DNA of 64,000 nucleotides from Saccharina japonica (GCA_008828725.1 MEHQ01001746.1:389024-453023), one strand, 5' to 3'; numbered from the stretch's first letter, positions 22,946 to 35,455 are shown. Notes: generated by a model from the sequence alone, not told the origin. Program-made: numbers and translations.

Positions 22946-25475
22946 GTGAGTTTAAGGACTTTTGCTGTATATTGATGTACTTGTATGACGCGTGCTACGA
23001 TAGAGGTAGAAGAAGTATACCTTTTTTTTTTGGCTGAATTGGACATTTTCTGAACGACGGTGCTCCTTAACCCCTTAAGAACTGGTCCCACGAATTTGGG
23101 GACAAACCACTTGGAAATAGTGTGGAAACATATTGCAACAAAAACATATCGCGTTGTGCCGCTCGGGCATATGTGGCCCTGTACCTCGCTCAAACCTTGA
23201 CACGCCCAAAAATGATGTTGCTGTCGCAAGAGTACCAGATATTCCCACTCGCGATGCTTATCATATCGCGAACACGAAAAGTGATTAGATATTGAAAAGG
23301 ACTTCAAGAATGTCAAGAATCAAGGTAATAACTTGACCGAGTGGCTCTCATCGGCTAAGCATTTAGAACATGCTTGCGACCCGTCCGTACGTAGTAATGA
23401 GTCGTTGCATTAAGGACATACTTAAAAAAAAGTCCATCGCAGTCCATCGTGAAGAGAAACTTAAATCAGGTTACTGTACGTAGTCTGCTTACTTTGCCAC
23501 CCAACTAATGACTAATAACTAAACTACTGTACTAACTACTTCTCATTAGCTTGTAGTTATGCTGCACATTGCCCCGATGGTCTACTAATAGTGATACCTT
23601 CGAATGCTACTAATAGTTGGTTTCCGGGGTTCGAATCTCACGTGGGTCGGACTTTTGAGCTTATTTGCAAAAATGAATAGAAAACGGATCAATTCCTGAG
23701 ATTGAGTGCCTAGTAGCGTGGGTAGGCGCAATTCCATGCGAGCCGACAAGGGAAGAAAGGGCAGACGTCTTCTCGAGATAAAATGCAAGGCACGAACCGT
23801 AGTGGGGGAGGAGGGAAAAGAGCCTACTTTGTGACCACGGATCTGAGTTACGACTAGGAAGGAGAAGATAAAACAAGGGCGAAGACGATGAATGGGATGA
23901 GAAAGCAAACAATTCAATTGCGCGCGAACATGATGATGCTTCAAGCAAGCCTCCTTATTTGATCTTCCTGGCGTTTCTTCTCTCCGTGGTCGCCGTTTAT
24001 GAGTGATTCATCGTCGACATATCAATTTCTAATCACCATTGCCATGTAGTCGACAACACACTAAAATACCATATTGATCGTACAACTGTCGCCAAACGCC
24101 CGTGCAGGCAGGGTACTTGCAACTGCTGTAGTGTTGTCCGTTGGATCCTGATCGGACGGTGGCTAAAGCCATCTCGAAAGGGGTCCCTACTTTTCAACGC
24201 CGTGTTGATTAGATATTGACATTCGCTCGTACGCTCGTAACAATGTTAAAATAACTGGTACGCGTAAATGGCACTATCAACTAAGCACGTTCCTTCCCAT
24301 GGTCGTTGTTGTCGTCGTCGTGCTCGAAATCGAATTCAGAGCGTGCAAGGGGCGCGATCATTGGGTTCGACCTCGACGTCCCAAGCGGGGCACTGGATTC
24401 TGCCTCTGATTTCCTCGACAAGGACAGGTCTGGAAAAAACGTGACTGCCGCGCCGACTAACTCTGCGGGGGGCTCGTCTTCCACCAGCCAGCGCCCCTAC
24501 CCAAACATGCGCTCGGATTCCGCAAGCGATTCTGTAGCCCTAGCTCCCTATCCCAACCCGCGCTCGGACTCGGCGTGCGGCTCTGTAGCCATGGACTGGC
24601 CGCGTACCAGTGGGAGGAGCTTCATTGCTGGGGATAACCGCATGCGGGAGGCATCGGCACCTTCCCAACGCTCGATCAACGGCTCCGGTGTTGGCGGCCG
24701 GCGCACTCTGGAGGACGCGGGGGTGTTCGAGTCCTTCGCGAGTTTGCCCCGCGGCGACTCGTTTTTCGGCAGCAGCGGCAGCGCTAACATACTGAGCGTT
24801 TCTCGGGCGAACGCTAGCCTAGCCGTCGTCGGGGAGCCCGGCTTCACGAACACCTCGACCGGCGCCCCCTCTCGGAAGGCCAGGAACCTGCCCCTCTCGC
24901 CCATCGACGGCCTGTTCAGCGAAGGTCACGCGAGCGGGCGCCACCGCGCGCACACCGTCGATGACGACGTAATCGGCCTAGAAGTTGCTGGGTCCTCGCG
25001 CAACCTACGCGCGTCCTTTCGCCACCGCAGGTCAAAGACCGATTTCCCGAGCCCTCGCGGAGGCGGAATAGACTTCCGCTGGGATTCCGCGGCGGGATCG
25101 GCCTTCCGCGAAAGCGGTGCCGATAACTTTTGCGCCAGCTGCCTCGGCACCGGAGTCCAGTACGACTCCGCCTCCGGCTCAGTCTTCCCCCCCAGCTGCA
25201 CCGGGACCCCTGTTACCCCGGCCCTTCCATGGCGTAGAAGCAGCCGCTACTTCGAGGGCGGTTCGAGTCCCCCGGCGATGTACGGCGAGAGTGTGGACGG
25301 GGTTGACATGGGATACGATAGAAGCGACGGCGCGCGTTGCCATTGCGTTCGGGATGCCTCCGGCCGCACGTTCGGTGAGGAGAAGCGCACCATGAGCGGC
25401 GGCCGCGAGCGCTCGTTTTCCGTTTCTGCCTTGCCCCAAGAGAAATCGTTGTCGCGTCTGTTCGAGAAGGAGTAA
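22349..25475 (+). CDS. C-terminal part of a Ser-rich protein, two supported exons
   Basis: Exons 22349-22945 and 24340-25475 join in phase 1 and encode about 575 residues to a TAA stop. No domain is recognised. The first part is Pro/Ser/Lys-rich with a PPPPPPP run. The second holds near-repeats: YPNMRSDSASDSVA and YPNPRSDSACGSVA, with later DSAAGSAF and DSASGSVF. RHRRSKTDFPS and many Arg-x-x-Ser sites suggest a phosphorylated disordered tail. The protein starts upstream; candidate exons at 13576, 15247 and 18451 are phase-compatible. The intron holds family A and D elements and a SINE. The exons are clearly more GC-rich than their surroundings. Confidence 0.6.
22946..24339 (+). other. Intron of the Ser-rich gene, with three transposons
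   Basis: Begins GTGAGT. Contains a family A left end (22986, TGACGCGTGCTACGATAGAGG), a family D fragment (23067-23127) and a SINE (about 23570-23905). The remainder, including 23130-23560, shows nothing recognisable. Confidence 0.55.
23570..23905 (+). mobile_element. tRNA-derived SINE
   Basis: The head GCCCCGATGGTCTACTAATAG and B-box GGGGTTCGAATCTCACGTGG are followed by the shared body (GCAAGGCACGAACCGTAGTG, TTTGTGACCACGGATCTGAG) and GAATGGGATGAG. Confidence 0.75.
24340..25475 (+). CDS. Ser-rich protein, last exon
   Basis: The acceptor AATTCAG at 24337-24339 restores the frame from the previous exon, the split codon becoming GAG. The frame runs 377 codons to TAA at 25473-25475. It has no ATG near its start, so it is not a stand-alone gene. 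A CASCLGTG segment gives a lone Cys pair. The rest is low-complexity Ser/Gly/Arg. Confidence 0.6.
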
Positions 25476-28190
25476 GCGTGCACGCGCGAGGGGTCCGTAT
25501 TGGCGGGGTCTTTTATGACCTGCGCGAACTTTTGGTCCAGTAGTTTTCGGGGCGCTGTAGCTGTACCTATACATGCGACGGGTTGCATTTTGGCTTTATT
25601 TTGTGATTCGCGCTAAGTTGTTCTTGGAGATGTTGGCGGGAATTTAAGCTATGCAATGCGCTAACACACACAGGGGGGGGGTGTAAGAGGGGGTAGTCTT
25701 GGAAGGCGGTTTAATCGTCCACCGCGTGGTGGCAACCTGGGAAAACAGGGGTTCTCGTGGGCTGCTTTCGTAACATGCTATATATGCCCCCGCTGCACTT
25801 ATAGGTGTTTGCTGCTTTCGCATCATGCTTGTCCAGCCGCCGCACTTTATGCGATGTGGCACTTGAAAGAGGTCTACACGATAAGCAACACGGAGTTTTT
25901 GCCCCCAAAGAGTGACGTTGGCGTGGCACCCGTAATACTTGACACTATAGATAGATAAGTACGCACCTAAGACTGGTACATTGATTTCCCAGTAAAAAAA
26001 ACAATTTAATACATGGTACGTGTGCAGTATACGCGGTTGTAGTACCGTAGTCTAAGTTTCGCAGTGTTGCTCCAGGAGTAATATTGTGGTACACAGAGTA
26101 ATTTCCCAGTGCAACACGCTAGCGTTTGTGAATGCAGGTTTCCCCGTATTTGTTTTTCGTGGCGTACAAGGGGTACGTTCCGGCCAACATCCGTTGAAGG
26201 CACCTGATAGGATGTACCTGATACGACGCAGAGTCGGGTTGCGTTGTTCGTAGTTTGTCGTGTACTCGTGTATTTGCTGGTGTTGTTTTTGATCGATTCC
26301 ATTTACCGATTTCTAGTCTATTCTGAAATCACCACGTATTATATATACTCAATACATATTTTTGACCGCAAGGGAAGCAGGCACGGGGGGCACCATAGTT
26401 CGGTTTCTTGTGTTGGCATGGCGAAAGCGTCGAGAAATGCCGGAGGCGCCCGTTTATGTGCATAGCTCCTAGGTTAGGGCTATTGCTGTATGAGCATCGC
26501 GGAGACAGAGGATGGCATTCCCGTCATTTGCTTCATGGTCGTCGAAGGAGACGTGTTTCCTGTCCCGCAGCAGTTCACGGTCGCTTGAACGTGCCATCGG
26601 GCAGCCAGAGCTGTCGTCGTGTAGCCCCCCCACATTCCGTCAAACCATTTATTTAGACTTGATGATTATGACGTATATGAGTAGTAGGCATTGTGTTCAA
26701 GTCCAGTCAAGTGTGTCGGGGATTTCATAGGGTGTATGGGGTGGGGGGGTGGGCGGGGGTGGGGTCGCGCTTTGTATGTTGTGATGATATTTGTTTGCGG
26801 GTGGCCTTGGTTGGTTACGGTCTGTTCCTTTTTTTCCGTTTTCGAACTTGCCCTTCTGGTCACCGCGTACTCTACCCTGCATTTTTTATATCACCGAGCG
26901 GTGTGGTACAGGAGAAGGAGTCACGGGGTGGCATAGTTTCGTATGTATGTACAGATTACGTACGCGTGATTTGATATCATTGTACGTACCCATAATTCGA
27001 TTTCTCGTGTTTGTTTATCCACATCCTTAATTCGACGCCTCGTGTTTATTTGTGCAAACCCTCTTGGAGCCGTACGCTCCCGGACGGAATCGCCATTGCA
27101 TTTTGAAATGGAGAGTGCATTAATTGATTGATCCACGCCGGAGCCGCTGGTCGCTATGCGGGCGGCTCTGATGTCGAGACTTCCATGAGGACCCGCATGC
27201 CGTCACGAGTTGAATGCTGGCTCATTCCCGTGAGCCGTTGTGTGTATATCGACATAAACGTTTGCACCCCTTACAGCCAAAGGATCCGTATTTGCTCAAA
27301 CACATCAACGTGTACGTAGAGCTGCTGTTTTTGTGTCGCTTCAATTTCCGAAAATAAATTGCGTGTTGATCGTGTGCGGAAACTCCTAAGAGTAACGTAA
27401 GGGTAACGCTAAATGTTACTGGAAAGTGTGGAGTCGTAGTATAGAGAAAGTTAGAACACTCCTCGAGGCTCCGTTGCAGAAACGAAATGACTGGGCGGGT
27501 AGGGTTCGACGAGATTGATCACCCTGTCGTGCTATTATTTTGTGGCAATTTGTCCTGTGCGGGTGTCAATATTTCCGATCAACCAATAGTGGCGGATTGA
27601 CAAAACATCTATTATGACACACGCGCAGGACATTGTCGCACGGCCACCGAATACATAAATACCTGGTGGTACCTTATATTTATGTAGTCTAGTACTTGAT
27701 ATATCGCAAAGAAGACACGGCTAGCTTGAGATCGATGTGGTTTCAAGCTTCCTGCGGCTTGTGCCATTTCCTCCCAATTCAGATTATTGCAGCCATCACC
27801 GCCACGTGTATTTTTGCCGAATATTGCATGATGAGATAAGCCGCTCCAACATAGTTCACACACCCGTTATCCGTGGCACCGGCCCAATCCCTGTGGTGGT
27901 CGAGCACTTGCCGCGTCGGTAGCAACAACCGCAACAGCAGCAGCGCGCACCGCTCTCAAGGCACCGATCGACATTGGCTAAGAGATGCTTCTATCTCGGC
28001 GCAACTTGTCAATCGTTGAGTAAGCAGCAGCTACTACAGATGCATGCATAACGTGCGAGAGGTATCACCTATACGGTGTAGGTGGCTTGTAACTTGTGTG
28101 TCAACGTGCCGCTGATGTAGGCATCGAGAGGTGAAATGTATGCTGATGACAAGCGAGATGCAATTCGAGAAGAAAACGATCGAATCACTC
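25476..28190. other. Downstream of the Ser-rich gene, no gene seen
   Basis: Probably 3' UTR at first, then AT/GC-mixed sequence with a G8 run at 25673 and a GT-rich stretch at 26730-26765. No repeat family or supported frame was recognised. Confidence 0.5.
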
Positions 28191-28194
28191 TTAA

Positions 28195-28467
28195 ATGAGC
28201 TCTAGTAAGCTTGAGGTTCAGGCTCAGATGTACGAATGCTGTACTGGTGACCCAAGGCCATTGGTGTTGGCTACTGTTGCCGAAGAGCAAAGGATGAACA
28301 TATCGCGAGGGGGGGAGGGCGAGCTCGAGACCATTTTCGCATTAGGATCAAAACAGGCGAACCTCAGTAAACACAGACAACTCTATAATAATATGCCAAC
28401 ATCTGGGACCACGGAATTCCAAACTGAACTCAAGTGGTTCTTCTTACAACCTGGAAACTACAAGTAA
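28195..28467 (+). CDS. Small unrecognised open reading frame
   Basis: An ATG opens a 90-codon frame (MSSSKLEVQAQMYECC...) ending TAA, with balanced composition and no simple repeat. No domain, membrane segment or splice signal supports it. It lies in a mostly featureless region 0.7-1.5 kb from the copia relic and may be a transposon fragment or chance. Confidence 0.2.
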   Translation: MSSSKLEVQAQMYECCTGDPRPLVLATVAEEQRMNISRGGEGELETIFALGSKQANLSKHRQLYNNMPTSGTTEFQTELKWFFLQPGNYK

Positions 28468-29108
28468 CCGTCCAGTCAAATACATCCGTACGAGTGCTTG
28501 GCACTTCGAAAACTGGTGACCTGAGGCTTAATATGTAAAATACACATAAAAGCTGCTGCGTACCTGCTGCTGTGTAACCCACCAAACTGGGCTGTCGCTG
28601 TTCGTACTATTTTTAGCTACGAGTACGTATACCAGGCGTTGTGTTGCCTATCAGCGACTAGAGCAGCGACTAGATTCTGCTGGCTACTTAATACAACCCC
28701 TCGATGGAAGTGACATTTGACTAATCAACTACTGCTATATAGTACGTATCGAATTGAAGTGAAATTCCCAACCCAACTTACATGGAGTGTACCAGGTATT
28801 ACTCGTTCTAATTTACATGTCACAATTCCAAAATACGAGCAACAGCAATTATACATTTAAGATATACATATATCGTAAATGTACACGAAGTACGCACATC
28901 CGTTTCATTCTGTTATGATGCCCAACAAGATGAACACAAAACAAGCGGGAATGACAAATACCTGTCTGTACGTATTTCTGCATTTTCTACAAGATATACT
29001 ATCAGCGCGCAGTAAATATGAGAATCATACGTGAAGCATATTCCAATTAGCCCTTCGAATATGAACAAGGCGGTAGTCGCCTATACCAGCGATCCCGTCC
29101 TTTCCGTA

Positions 29109-29971
29109 TCAAGCGTAGGAGTGAACTGCCTCGTAAACAAAGGAGGCAAGGGGCACTGCCAGCAATTTACAGCATGCTAGAGACTGCCATATATAAAGTT
29201 TGAGAGACATCACTGCTCGAATGTGCTGCACTCCCAGTTTGTACTCGCCAACGGGTGGAAGCTTTAGGGATACATTTGGCATACATGCTGAAGGAGCACT
29301 GGAAACAACGTAGCTAAGATTGCCATTAAACCACAGTACCCTATCGAGTTGTACTCGTTCAACTTGGTCAAGATGAGCCATTCCTTGGTAGTTGATGTGT
29401 TCTGTCTCAATCGCCAAAGCGTGAGCAACCGCGGCCATTACATTGCTACAGGGAAGATGAACGGTATACGCTACGACACAACGCGATAAGAACATTGCAG
29501 TAACCAGATTTTTTTACCACGGAATTGGGCCTCTATCTGCCCCCGATAAAGCGAACATGCGACACAGTACATGATTGGTAGAGGACGTATTGCATTCCAC
29601 GCTTCTAGCGGTTCGATCTTGTGGATCTAGACGCCTGTCGTCTTCAGGAGACATGCTTGGTCCGCATTTGCCTTAACCTAGGACTTGAGGCTCAACTGCG
29701 TCCCGAAGTTGAATGGGCAGGTAGCCCCCTTGTCCCCAAAGCTGATTGCCAAGGCCAGGTCCGCCTCCACTGTTGATTGTGCAGTCAGTTTCGGCGGCTT
29801 GGCCCCAATGTTGATGGCCCGCGTGTTGGAAGCAGAGGTTGGCATACGGGTGTAAATGAAGGCCGTGGATGTCGTGGATGTCGCAAGTAAGTAGCTCTTT
29901 GTCGTCCTGTGCGGAATACGAATATCCTGCCCCGGTGTTTGCCGGCGGTTGTACTCCGCTATCATTACCAT
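29109..29971 (-). mobile_element. Degenerate Ty1/copia RNase H and end of pol
   Basis: On the minus strand, 29971-29678 contains PPKLTAQSTVEADLALAIS, close to the copia RNase H motif around S-T-x-E-A-E-Y. The frame 29495-29109 contains TEHINYQGMAHLDQVE, which matches the later T-K-H-I-D...H-x-x-R-x-x-V block of the same domain. The two lie in separate frames with about 180 bp between them, so the element is broken. No integrase, protease, gag or LTRs were recognised. It appears to be an old truncated insertion. Confidence 0.55.
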
Positions 29972-30499
29972 CCGAACCTGACGGGTGATTTCTGTTCTAG
30001 GTTTGTTCTTGTTGTATGGTTTCGTTCGGGTGCGTAGTTGGTCAATTGTTTACCAGTAGCCCAACAGACAAATAGTCTAACCGATGGCGTCGTCGGCAAG
30101 GCATGGGTGTGTGGGATCGTGGGTTCGATTGACACTGCCTCCCATAGCAAACGTTAACAGTTTTTGGGGATTTCCCCTTATGTCGAGAACCTGACGAAGT
30201 ATCTCTCTGGATGCCCAGATATTGGACCCGCATCACTTTGGCACGTCTGCCCCCGTACACTCGATTCGACATTCGATGTGAGTCTTCAAACTATACCGTC
30301 GTTCCATGGGGGGAGAGTGTTGATAATGCTTAATTCGGGCGGTGGGTAGTTGAACAGCCTTCCATAAGTATACATGTATCCCAACAGACTAATACCCTAT
30401 CATTCACTTGTGTGGAGACACGAGTTATGCGCAGCTGGCACGAAAAGCGTGCGACCCCGGATGAAGCAGGCGGAGTCGATCCGGTGACTCAACCAATGA

Positions 30500-30770
30500 C
30501 GATCTAGCGATCCCAGATGCTGATCTTCAGGTGATCCCAGGCGATAATGTTCCGGCTAACCCTGATGTTTAGGTGATCCCAGGCGATAATGTTCTGGCTG
30601 ACCCAGATGCTGGTACTCCGGCGATCCCAGGCAATGGCGATTCAAATGTCCCAGGTGCCAACGCTCCGACGATCCTAGGCGATGCTGATCCAGCGACCTC
30701 ACATGCCCACGTTCCGGGAACCCTAGATGTTGATGAGCCGTCGAATCCAGGCGATGCTTCTGCCGGGAGC
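30500..30770. repeat. Degenerate 33-48 bp repeat, collagen-like in translation
   Basis: GATCCCAGGCGATAATGTTC and GATCCCAGGCAATGGCGATTC style units recur and translate as Asp/Pro/Gly-rich protein in one frame. No splice or start signal supports a gene. A related stretch is at 31260-31440. Confidence 0.5.
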
Positions 30771-30894
30771 GGGTGGCACCTGGGGATATTGTTGGCATTC
30801 GTATCACCTTGTTTTTATCCTCCACCCACTTGGCGGGGATTCTGCCCCGTTGCTCTCTAGATGAGCGTGTCATCGAAGGTGTGCACGACGTTTT

Positions 30895-31139
30895 GACGCC
30901 TGCTACGATAGAGGTGCACCATGATTTTTTTGAGCTCCTAACTTGAGGAGCTCCATACGTCGCCGAAAAATGGGTTTCGGTGGGAAATAAAAGTGCTACC
31001 CGATTAATACTTCCATGGCCTGAGTCTAGTATAAAAACGTCACTACACGAGTATGAAACTCTGACGATTTTGGGTTAAGGAGCCTGATCATTCGGAAAAC
31101 GTTTCCGCCAAAAGTGCTACCTCTATCGTAGCACGCCTC
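30895..31139. mobile_element. Family A MITE, complete
   Basis: GACGCCTGCTACGATAGAGG and CCTCTATCGTAGCACGCCTC are inverted ends about 245 bp apart, with the core TTTTGGGTTAAGGAGCCTGAT. Confidence 0.85.
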
Positions 31140-31439
31140 TTTTGATTGAACCTCCTACTGATGGTCATGTGATGACGCACCCTCGGTGCGGCCCGGATTA
31201 CAAAGCACCACCTCGAGCGAACCAGCAGCTTCGACCCGGGGCATAGTGGGCGTGGCTCCCAGCGACGACACTCCAGGTTCTGGTGGTGATGTTCGTGACC
31301 ACTGGTCATACCGCCCGGTGACGTCTCAGCCCCTGGTGGTGGCGACGCAACCCCTGGTGATCATGCTCCGGCCACGTATAAGGGTTCCCCAGCCCTTCCT
31401 TGGTGATGCTGCTGCGGCCTCTGACACGGATATTCCAGC

Positions 31440-31700
31440 CCTGCCTGGCTTGGTGGATGGCGAGCCTGTTTTTTTCTCGGTATTTTTCCCTCTGGGTGGT
31501 TATTTTTTGTTTGTTTTTGTTTGTTTTTGTTTGGCTGTTGTGTGTGTGTGTATATATTTTTTTTTCCTTTTTGATTTTGCCTCTCGTTCTTATCCCTGTA
31601 GTATGAAATATTCGTAAGTACGAGTATACGGTCTGGCTTGGTGGATGGCGGGCCTGTTTTTTTCTCGGTGTTTTTCCTTGGTGGTTCTTTCTCGTCGCTC
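31440..31700. repeat. About 55-bp direct repeat separated by about 190 bp
   Basis: GGCTTGGTGGATGGCGAGCC then TGTTTTTTTCTCGGTATTTTT at 31449 recurs at 31636 with few changes. Confidence 0.7.
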
Positions 31701-31985
31701 TTGTGTTTGTACTGCCCGTCGCAGCTTCTCCAGGAGGACACGACATCGATGTTACACCGCCTCGTATTTTTTCATTTTCAATTTTGTCGTGGTTGTTTTT
31801 TGCTTTTGCATTGTCGTAGGTTTTCTTCGTTTGCTCAGGTTGGAATTACGCATATTATATATGTTAATTTTCGTTTTTTTCCCTCCTCTCTTTCTTTGTC
31901 TTTCGTGTTTGGCACGGAGATGGGGTGGACTTGAGTAGGAAACGCCACATATCCGTTGTAGGGGTGGCGCCCAAGGGAATGGGGA

Positions 31986-32067
31986 TGGGGGGGGGGGGGG
32001 GGGGGGGGGGGGGGAAGNNNNNNNNNNNNNNNNNNNNGGGGGGGGGGGGGGGGGGGGGGGGGGGGGG
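31986..32067. other. Poly-G tract with a 20-base assembly gap
   Basis: G runs flank N at 32018-32037, so the true length is unknown. Confidence 0.9.
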
Positions 32068-32284
32068 CGGTCGTGGGGAAACCAACCGCGGCTGACGAAA
32101 GCAGGAAGGAGACGGCATTTAGGGTAGCAAGGTACTAGACCGACTACGCGTAGTTGGTAGGACCTGTCTGTACTACCGGTACAAAAACTGCCTCGGCTGC
32201 CTGGAGGGTGCTTTTGTTGTGCTTTGGTTGCCTGTCCTTTCCTTCAGTTCTCAGCCCTCCTCTGTTTGCGATTTGTTTTTTTCT

Positions 32285-32395
32285 ACACCAACTTCAAGAT
32301 AACGACTCTCGGATTTCTTATTTCCCTCTAAATCTCAGAGTGACTTTCTTGTTAGCCTGTTTCTTAGTAGGTATCCTGTACTGTACTTCATGTCG
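32285..32395. mobile_element. Family E MITE, half copy
   Basis: AAGATAACGACTCTCGGATT through GGTATCCTGTACTGTA matches the right half of the family. Confidence 0.65.
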
Positions 32396-32399
32396 ATCA

Positions 32400-34025
32400 G
32401 CAAGGGGGACGGCAACATAAATTGTATGCAACATGAAAACTGCTGTTTCCATGTATGGATCATTCATCATGCCGATTAGCTATAAGAAGGGGACAGCAAA
32501 AGGATATATATACGTACATATATATACCAGGGTATATATATTATATACGGTATGAAACATGAAATCTGTTGTAACCATGTATAATGTATATACGGGTCCT
32601 GTACCCATCTCAATCCCCGTCTTCAACATCTTTAATTAGTCATATTAATATATGAATAGTACGTGGCCCATAGCGAGGGGGGGGTCTTTCTAGCGAGCAA
32701 GGCTAGGCTCACCCTCAAGCGGACCGATACCTTCTTGCTGCTGCGCACCCGCCGCGAAGCGTGTGCAGCGGTAGAGTTGGATCGGCACTGGTGCGTCAGG
32801 CGCAAAAGTTCAGATGCACGGGCCTTTTTGGCCGTCGGTGTAGACAGCAATGTCCATCTCACTTTTGTGCGCGGAGGCAGACGCCATCAGAAAGGTGGAC
32901 GGACACTACGTACACGGCCCTAGGTGTGTTTGCTAGAGGGAGCTGTACTACTGTCTCAGTAACCTGGCTTCGCCATCAAAGGAGGAGGGAGCGTGTGGCG
33001 ACGAGCTGTAGTCTGGACTAGTCAATCCCTTCAGCGCGAGAAATTTTATTTTCCAGACCAAGCACCCTGAGTGCAACGAGGGAGAAAGCGAGGAGCCGAC
33101 TGGGAAGGACAGCAACGAGAGCGAGTACGGACGGAGCAGGTCGAGTGTGGTCGTGCTAGGACTGGCCAAGTGGCACCGGAGCGGCGCGCCGGATCACAGC
33201 AGCACGCCGCAGCAGCAGCACAGCAGCGCGGAGCAGCCATCCGGAGCACGGACGACATCGACCCGTGACGAACGGACAATCATTTTTGTTTTTTTCGTTT
33301 TTTCCCCTGAATTTCGTTGTTGGGTCTGTGTGGATGACGTCACTGGTTTTGTAGAGAGACGCGGCAGAGATGGCGCGGACACCCCGGGTGCCTTCATTGT
33401 GTGCCTGATCGTGGAAGACCCCTTCAATGTGGAACGATTCCTAATCAGTGTCGATGTTTATAATGCTGTGCCTAACACAGACGTTCAGGATAGATTCGGG
33501 CAATTGTCAATTGACGTGATGGCTTTGGTTGGCTGTTCTTTTTCACTGTGTGCCCGCGGACTGTCATTCCGGCATCACTTCAGACAGCAGCTGCGTGCTC
33601 CATCTTGTTCCCACGCCTACCGTGTGTTTTTGTACAGACAGCACTTCAGACAGTAGTTACGCTGTAGTCGGCAAATTCATTGGTAAAGAGTGGGAGGGGG
33701 GGGGGGGGGGCGATGCTGCTGTAGTCGAATGGAGATTGCGGGCGTGTAGTTCAGTTTTGGACACGCATAACATGCTGTAGGGATTTTAGGTGTACCTCTT
33801 CGGACTTGTGTATCCTTTCCCTGCTAAGTGTACGTGTTCTTTAGGATTCTCTGATGGCTCTAGCACTTTTGTGACCACGGGCTGTGATCTTGCTAGATCA
33901 GACTATAGGGATTAGCAACTGAAACGAGTTTAATGTGAAGACAACAACAACATTACATTTCATACGTTTATTCATACCTGGTATATAGTACTGATAATGT
34001 ATCATGCCCTGGAACAAACTATAAC
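32400..34025. other. No supported gene
   Basis: Contains GC-rich open frames on both strands (32663-32923 plus, 33147-33656 plus) without start, splice or homology support. Also a G run at 33700 and an ATATAT-rich patch at 32505-32560. Confidence 0.4.
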
Positions 34026-34027
34026 CG

Positions 34028-34765
34028 GTTTCAGCCCGTCAAACAAGCAAGTCGTTTTCCGACGGAAGCCTCGTACCCCCCTCATTAGGCCCACAAAACA
34101 TGCGTGTCATTTTCTGACAGAACCGCCCGCCCTCGTTTGTTTGAGCCCGCCAAACAAGCAGACCATTGTCTGACAGAGCCCTAGCCGTTCGTTGCTTGTG
34201 CTTCATATGAGCCCGCCAACCAAGCATTCCATTTTTATTACAGAGAGTCGTCGCCATCGGGGGTGTTTGAGCCCGCCAAGCAAGTAGGCCATTTTTCTGA
34301 CAGAACCCTCGCCCCCGTTTGTTTGTGGCCCCGCTAACGAAGAAGGTCGTATGTATTCTGACAGTATGAGAGCGCCCACCCTCGCTTGCTCGAGCCCGCC
34401 AAACAAGCATATATTTATTCTTATAAGAGGGACGTCGTCGTCGGGTGTTTGAGCCCGATAAACAGGCAGGCCATTTTCTGACATAGCGATCGCCCCTGTT
34501 GGTTTGAGCCCGCCAATAAAGCATATCATATTCTGGCGGACTGAGAGTGCTCGCCCTGGCTGTTTTTGTTTGAAGCCCGCCAAACAAGCAGTTTTTTTTT
34601 GTTCTGGCAAGAAAGAGTTCTCGTCCTCGTTTCTTTGAGCACACGAAACAAGCAGGCCGCCGGTTGTTTTCACAGAGTTCGCCCGCCATCGTCTGTTTGG
34701 GCCCGCCACGCCAAACAAGCAGGCTGGTTCGAGTCCGCCAAACAAACAGACCAATTTCGGACTGA
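34028..34765. repeat. 60-75 bp tandem array, about 11 units
   Basis: GAGCCCGCCAAACAAGCAGR then CCATTTTCTGACAGA and CCCTCGCCCCCGTTTGTTT recur. The minus-strand frame 34689-34039 stays open through most units, giving repeated LLVWRAQT-like peptides. This follows from the repeat and is not evidence of a gene. Confidence 0.85.
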
Positions 34766-34766
34766 A

Positions 34767-35054
34767 ACGCGTGCTACGGCGGTAGAGGTAGTCCCAGTGA
34801 CACTTTTTGCCTGAAATGCTTTCTGAATGACTAATAAAAAGCCTCCTTAACCCAAAATCGTCGGACTTTCATCCTTACCTTGTGTTCCAGTGTATTTCGT
34901 TGTACGCATACCGGTACTTGGGCAATGGGAATGTTCATCGGGTGAAACTAATATTTCCCTCCAAAATCTGTCTTTGGATAGAGCTCCTTAATAAGTGACC
35001 ACCCTCAGAAGGCAGAAATGGTGCACCTGCATGCAGGCTACCGTAGCATGCGTC
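34767..35054. mobile_element. Family A MITE, complete
   Basis: ACGCGTGCTACGGCGGTAGAG and GCTACCGTAGCATGCGT are inverted ends. It directly follows the tandem array. Confidence 0.8.
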
Positions 35055-35455
35055 CAGAGCACTACTGTACTATAATAGTGTACTGCTGTGAGTAAGTGTG
35101 CTTTGTCACAGCTTGCAGGTTGGCCCCCCACCGATGCACAACGAGAAAAAGTACGCTGGCTGCTCTCAACTACCTCGTAGTCTACTGGAGTAGCACCACA
35201 ACGCACAGGAAGCTAGGACCCCCTCTGCACAACGTACTCGTAGGCGTGAAAAGCCCTCACGGAAACATTGCACAATGCAGCACACCATTAATTAGGCGTA
35301 CGGAATTGAGAGGTTGTTGGCACCTCTTCTGGGGTTTGCTATAGATACCGTTCAATGTCTCCACAATGATTGTTTTACACCACGCTGTGCAGGGGCGGGG
35401 GGAGTCCCGGCGTTTTGTTCGAACAGTCGAGCGAGGACGACTGAACAAGATGTTG

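Noticed and set aside
32632..32923. Overlapping GC-rich frames on both strands
   Set aside because: Neither strand shows splice signals or family similarity, so the choice would be arbitrary.
33147..33656. 169-codon plus-strand frame
   Set aside because: No ATG start, no recognisable domain, and its first third is CAG-rich.
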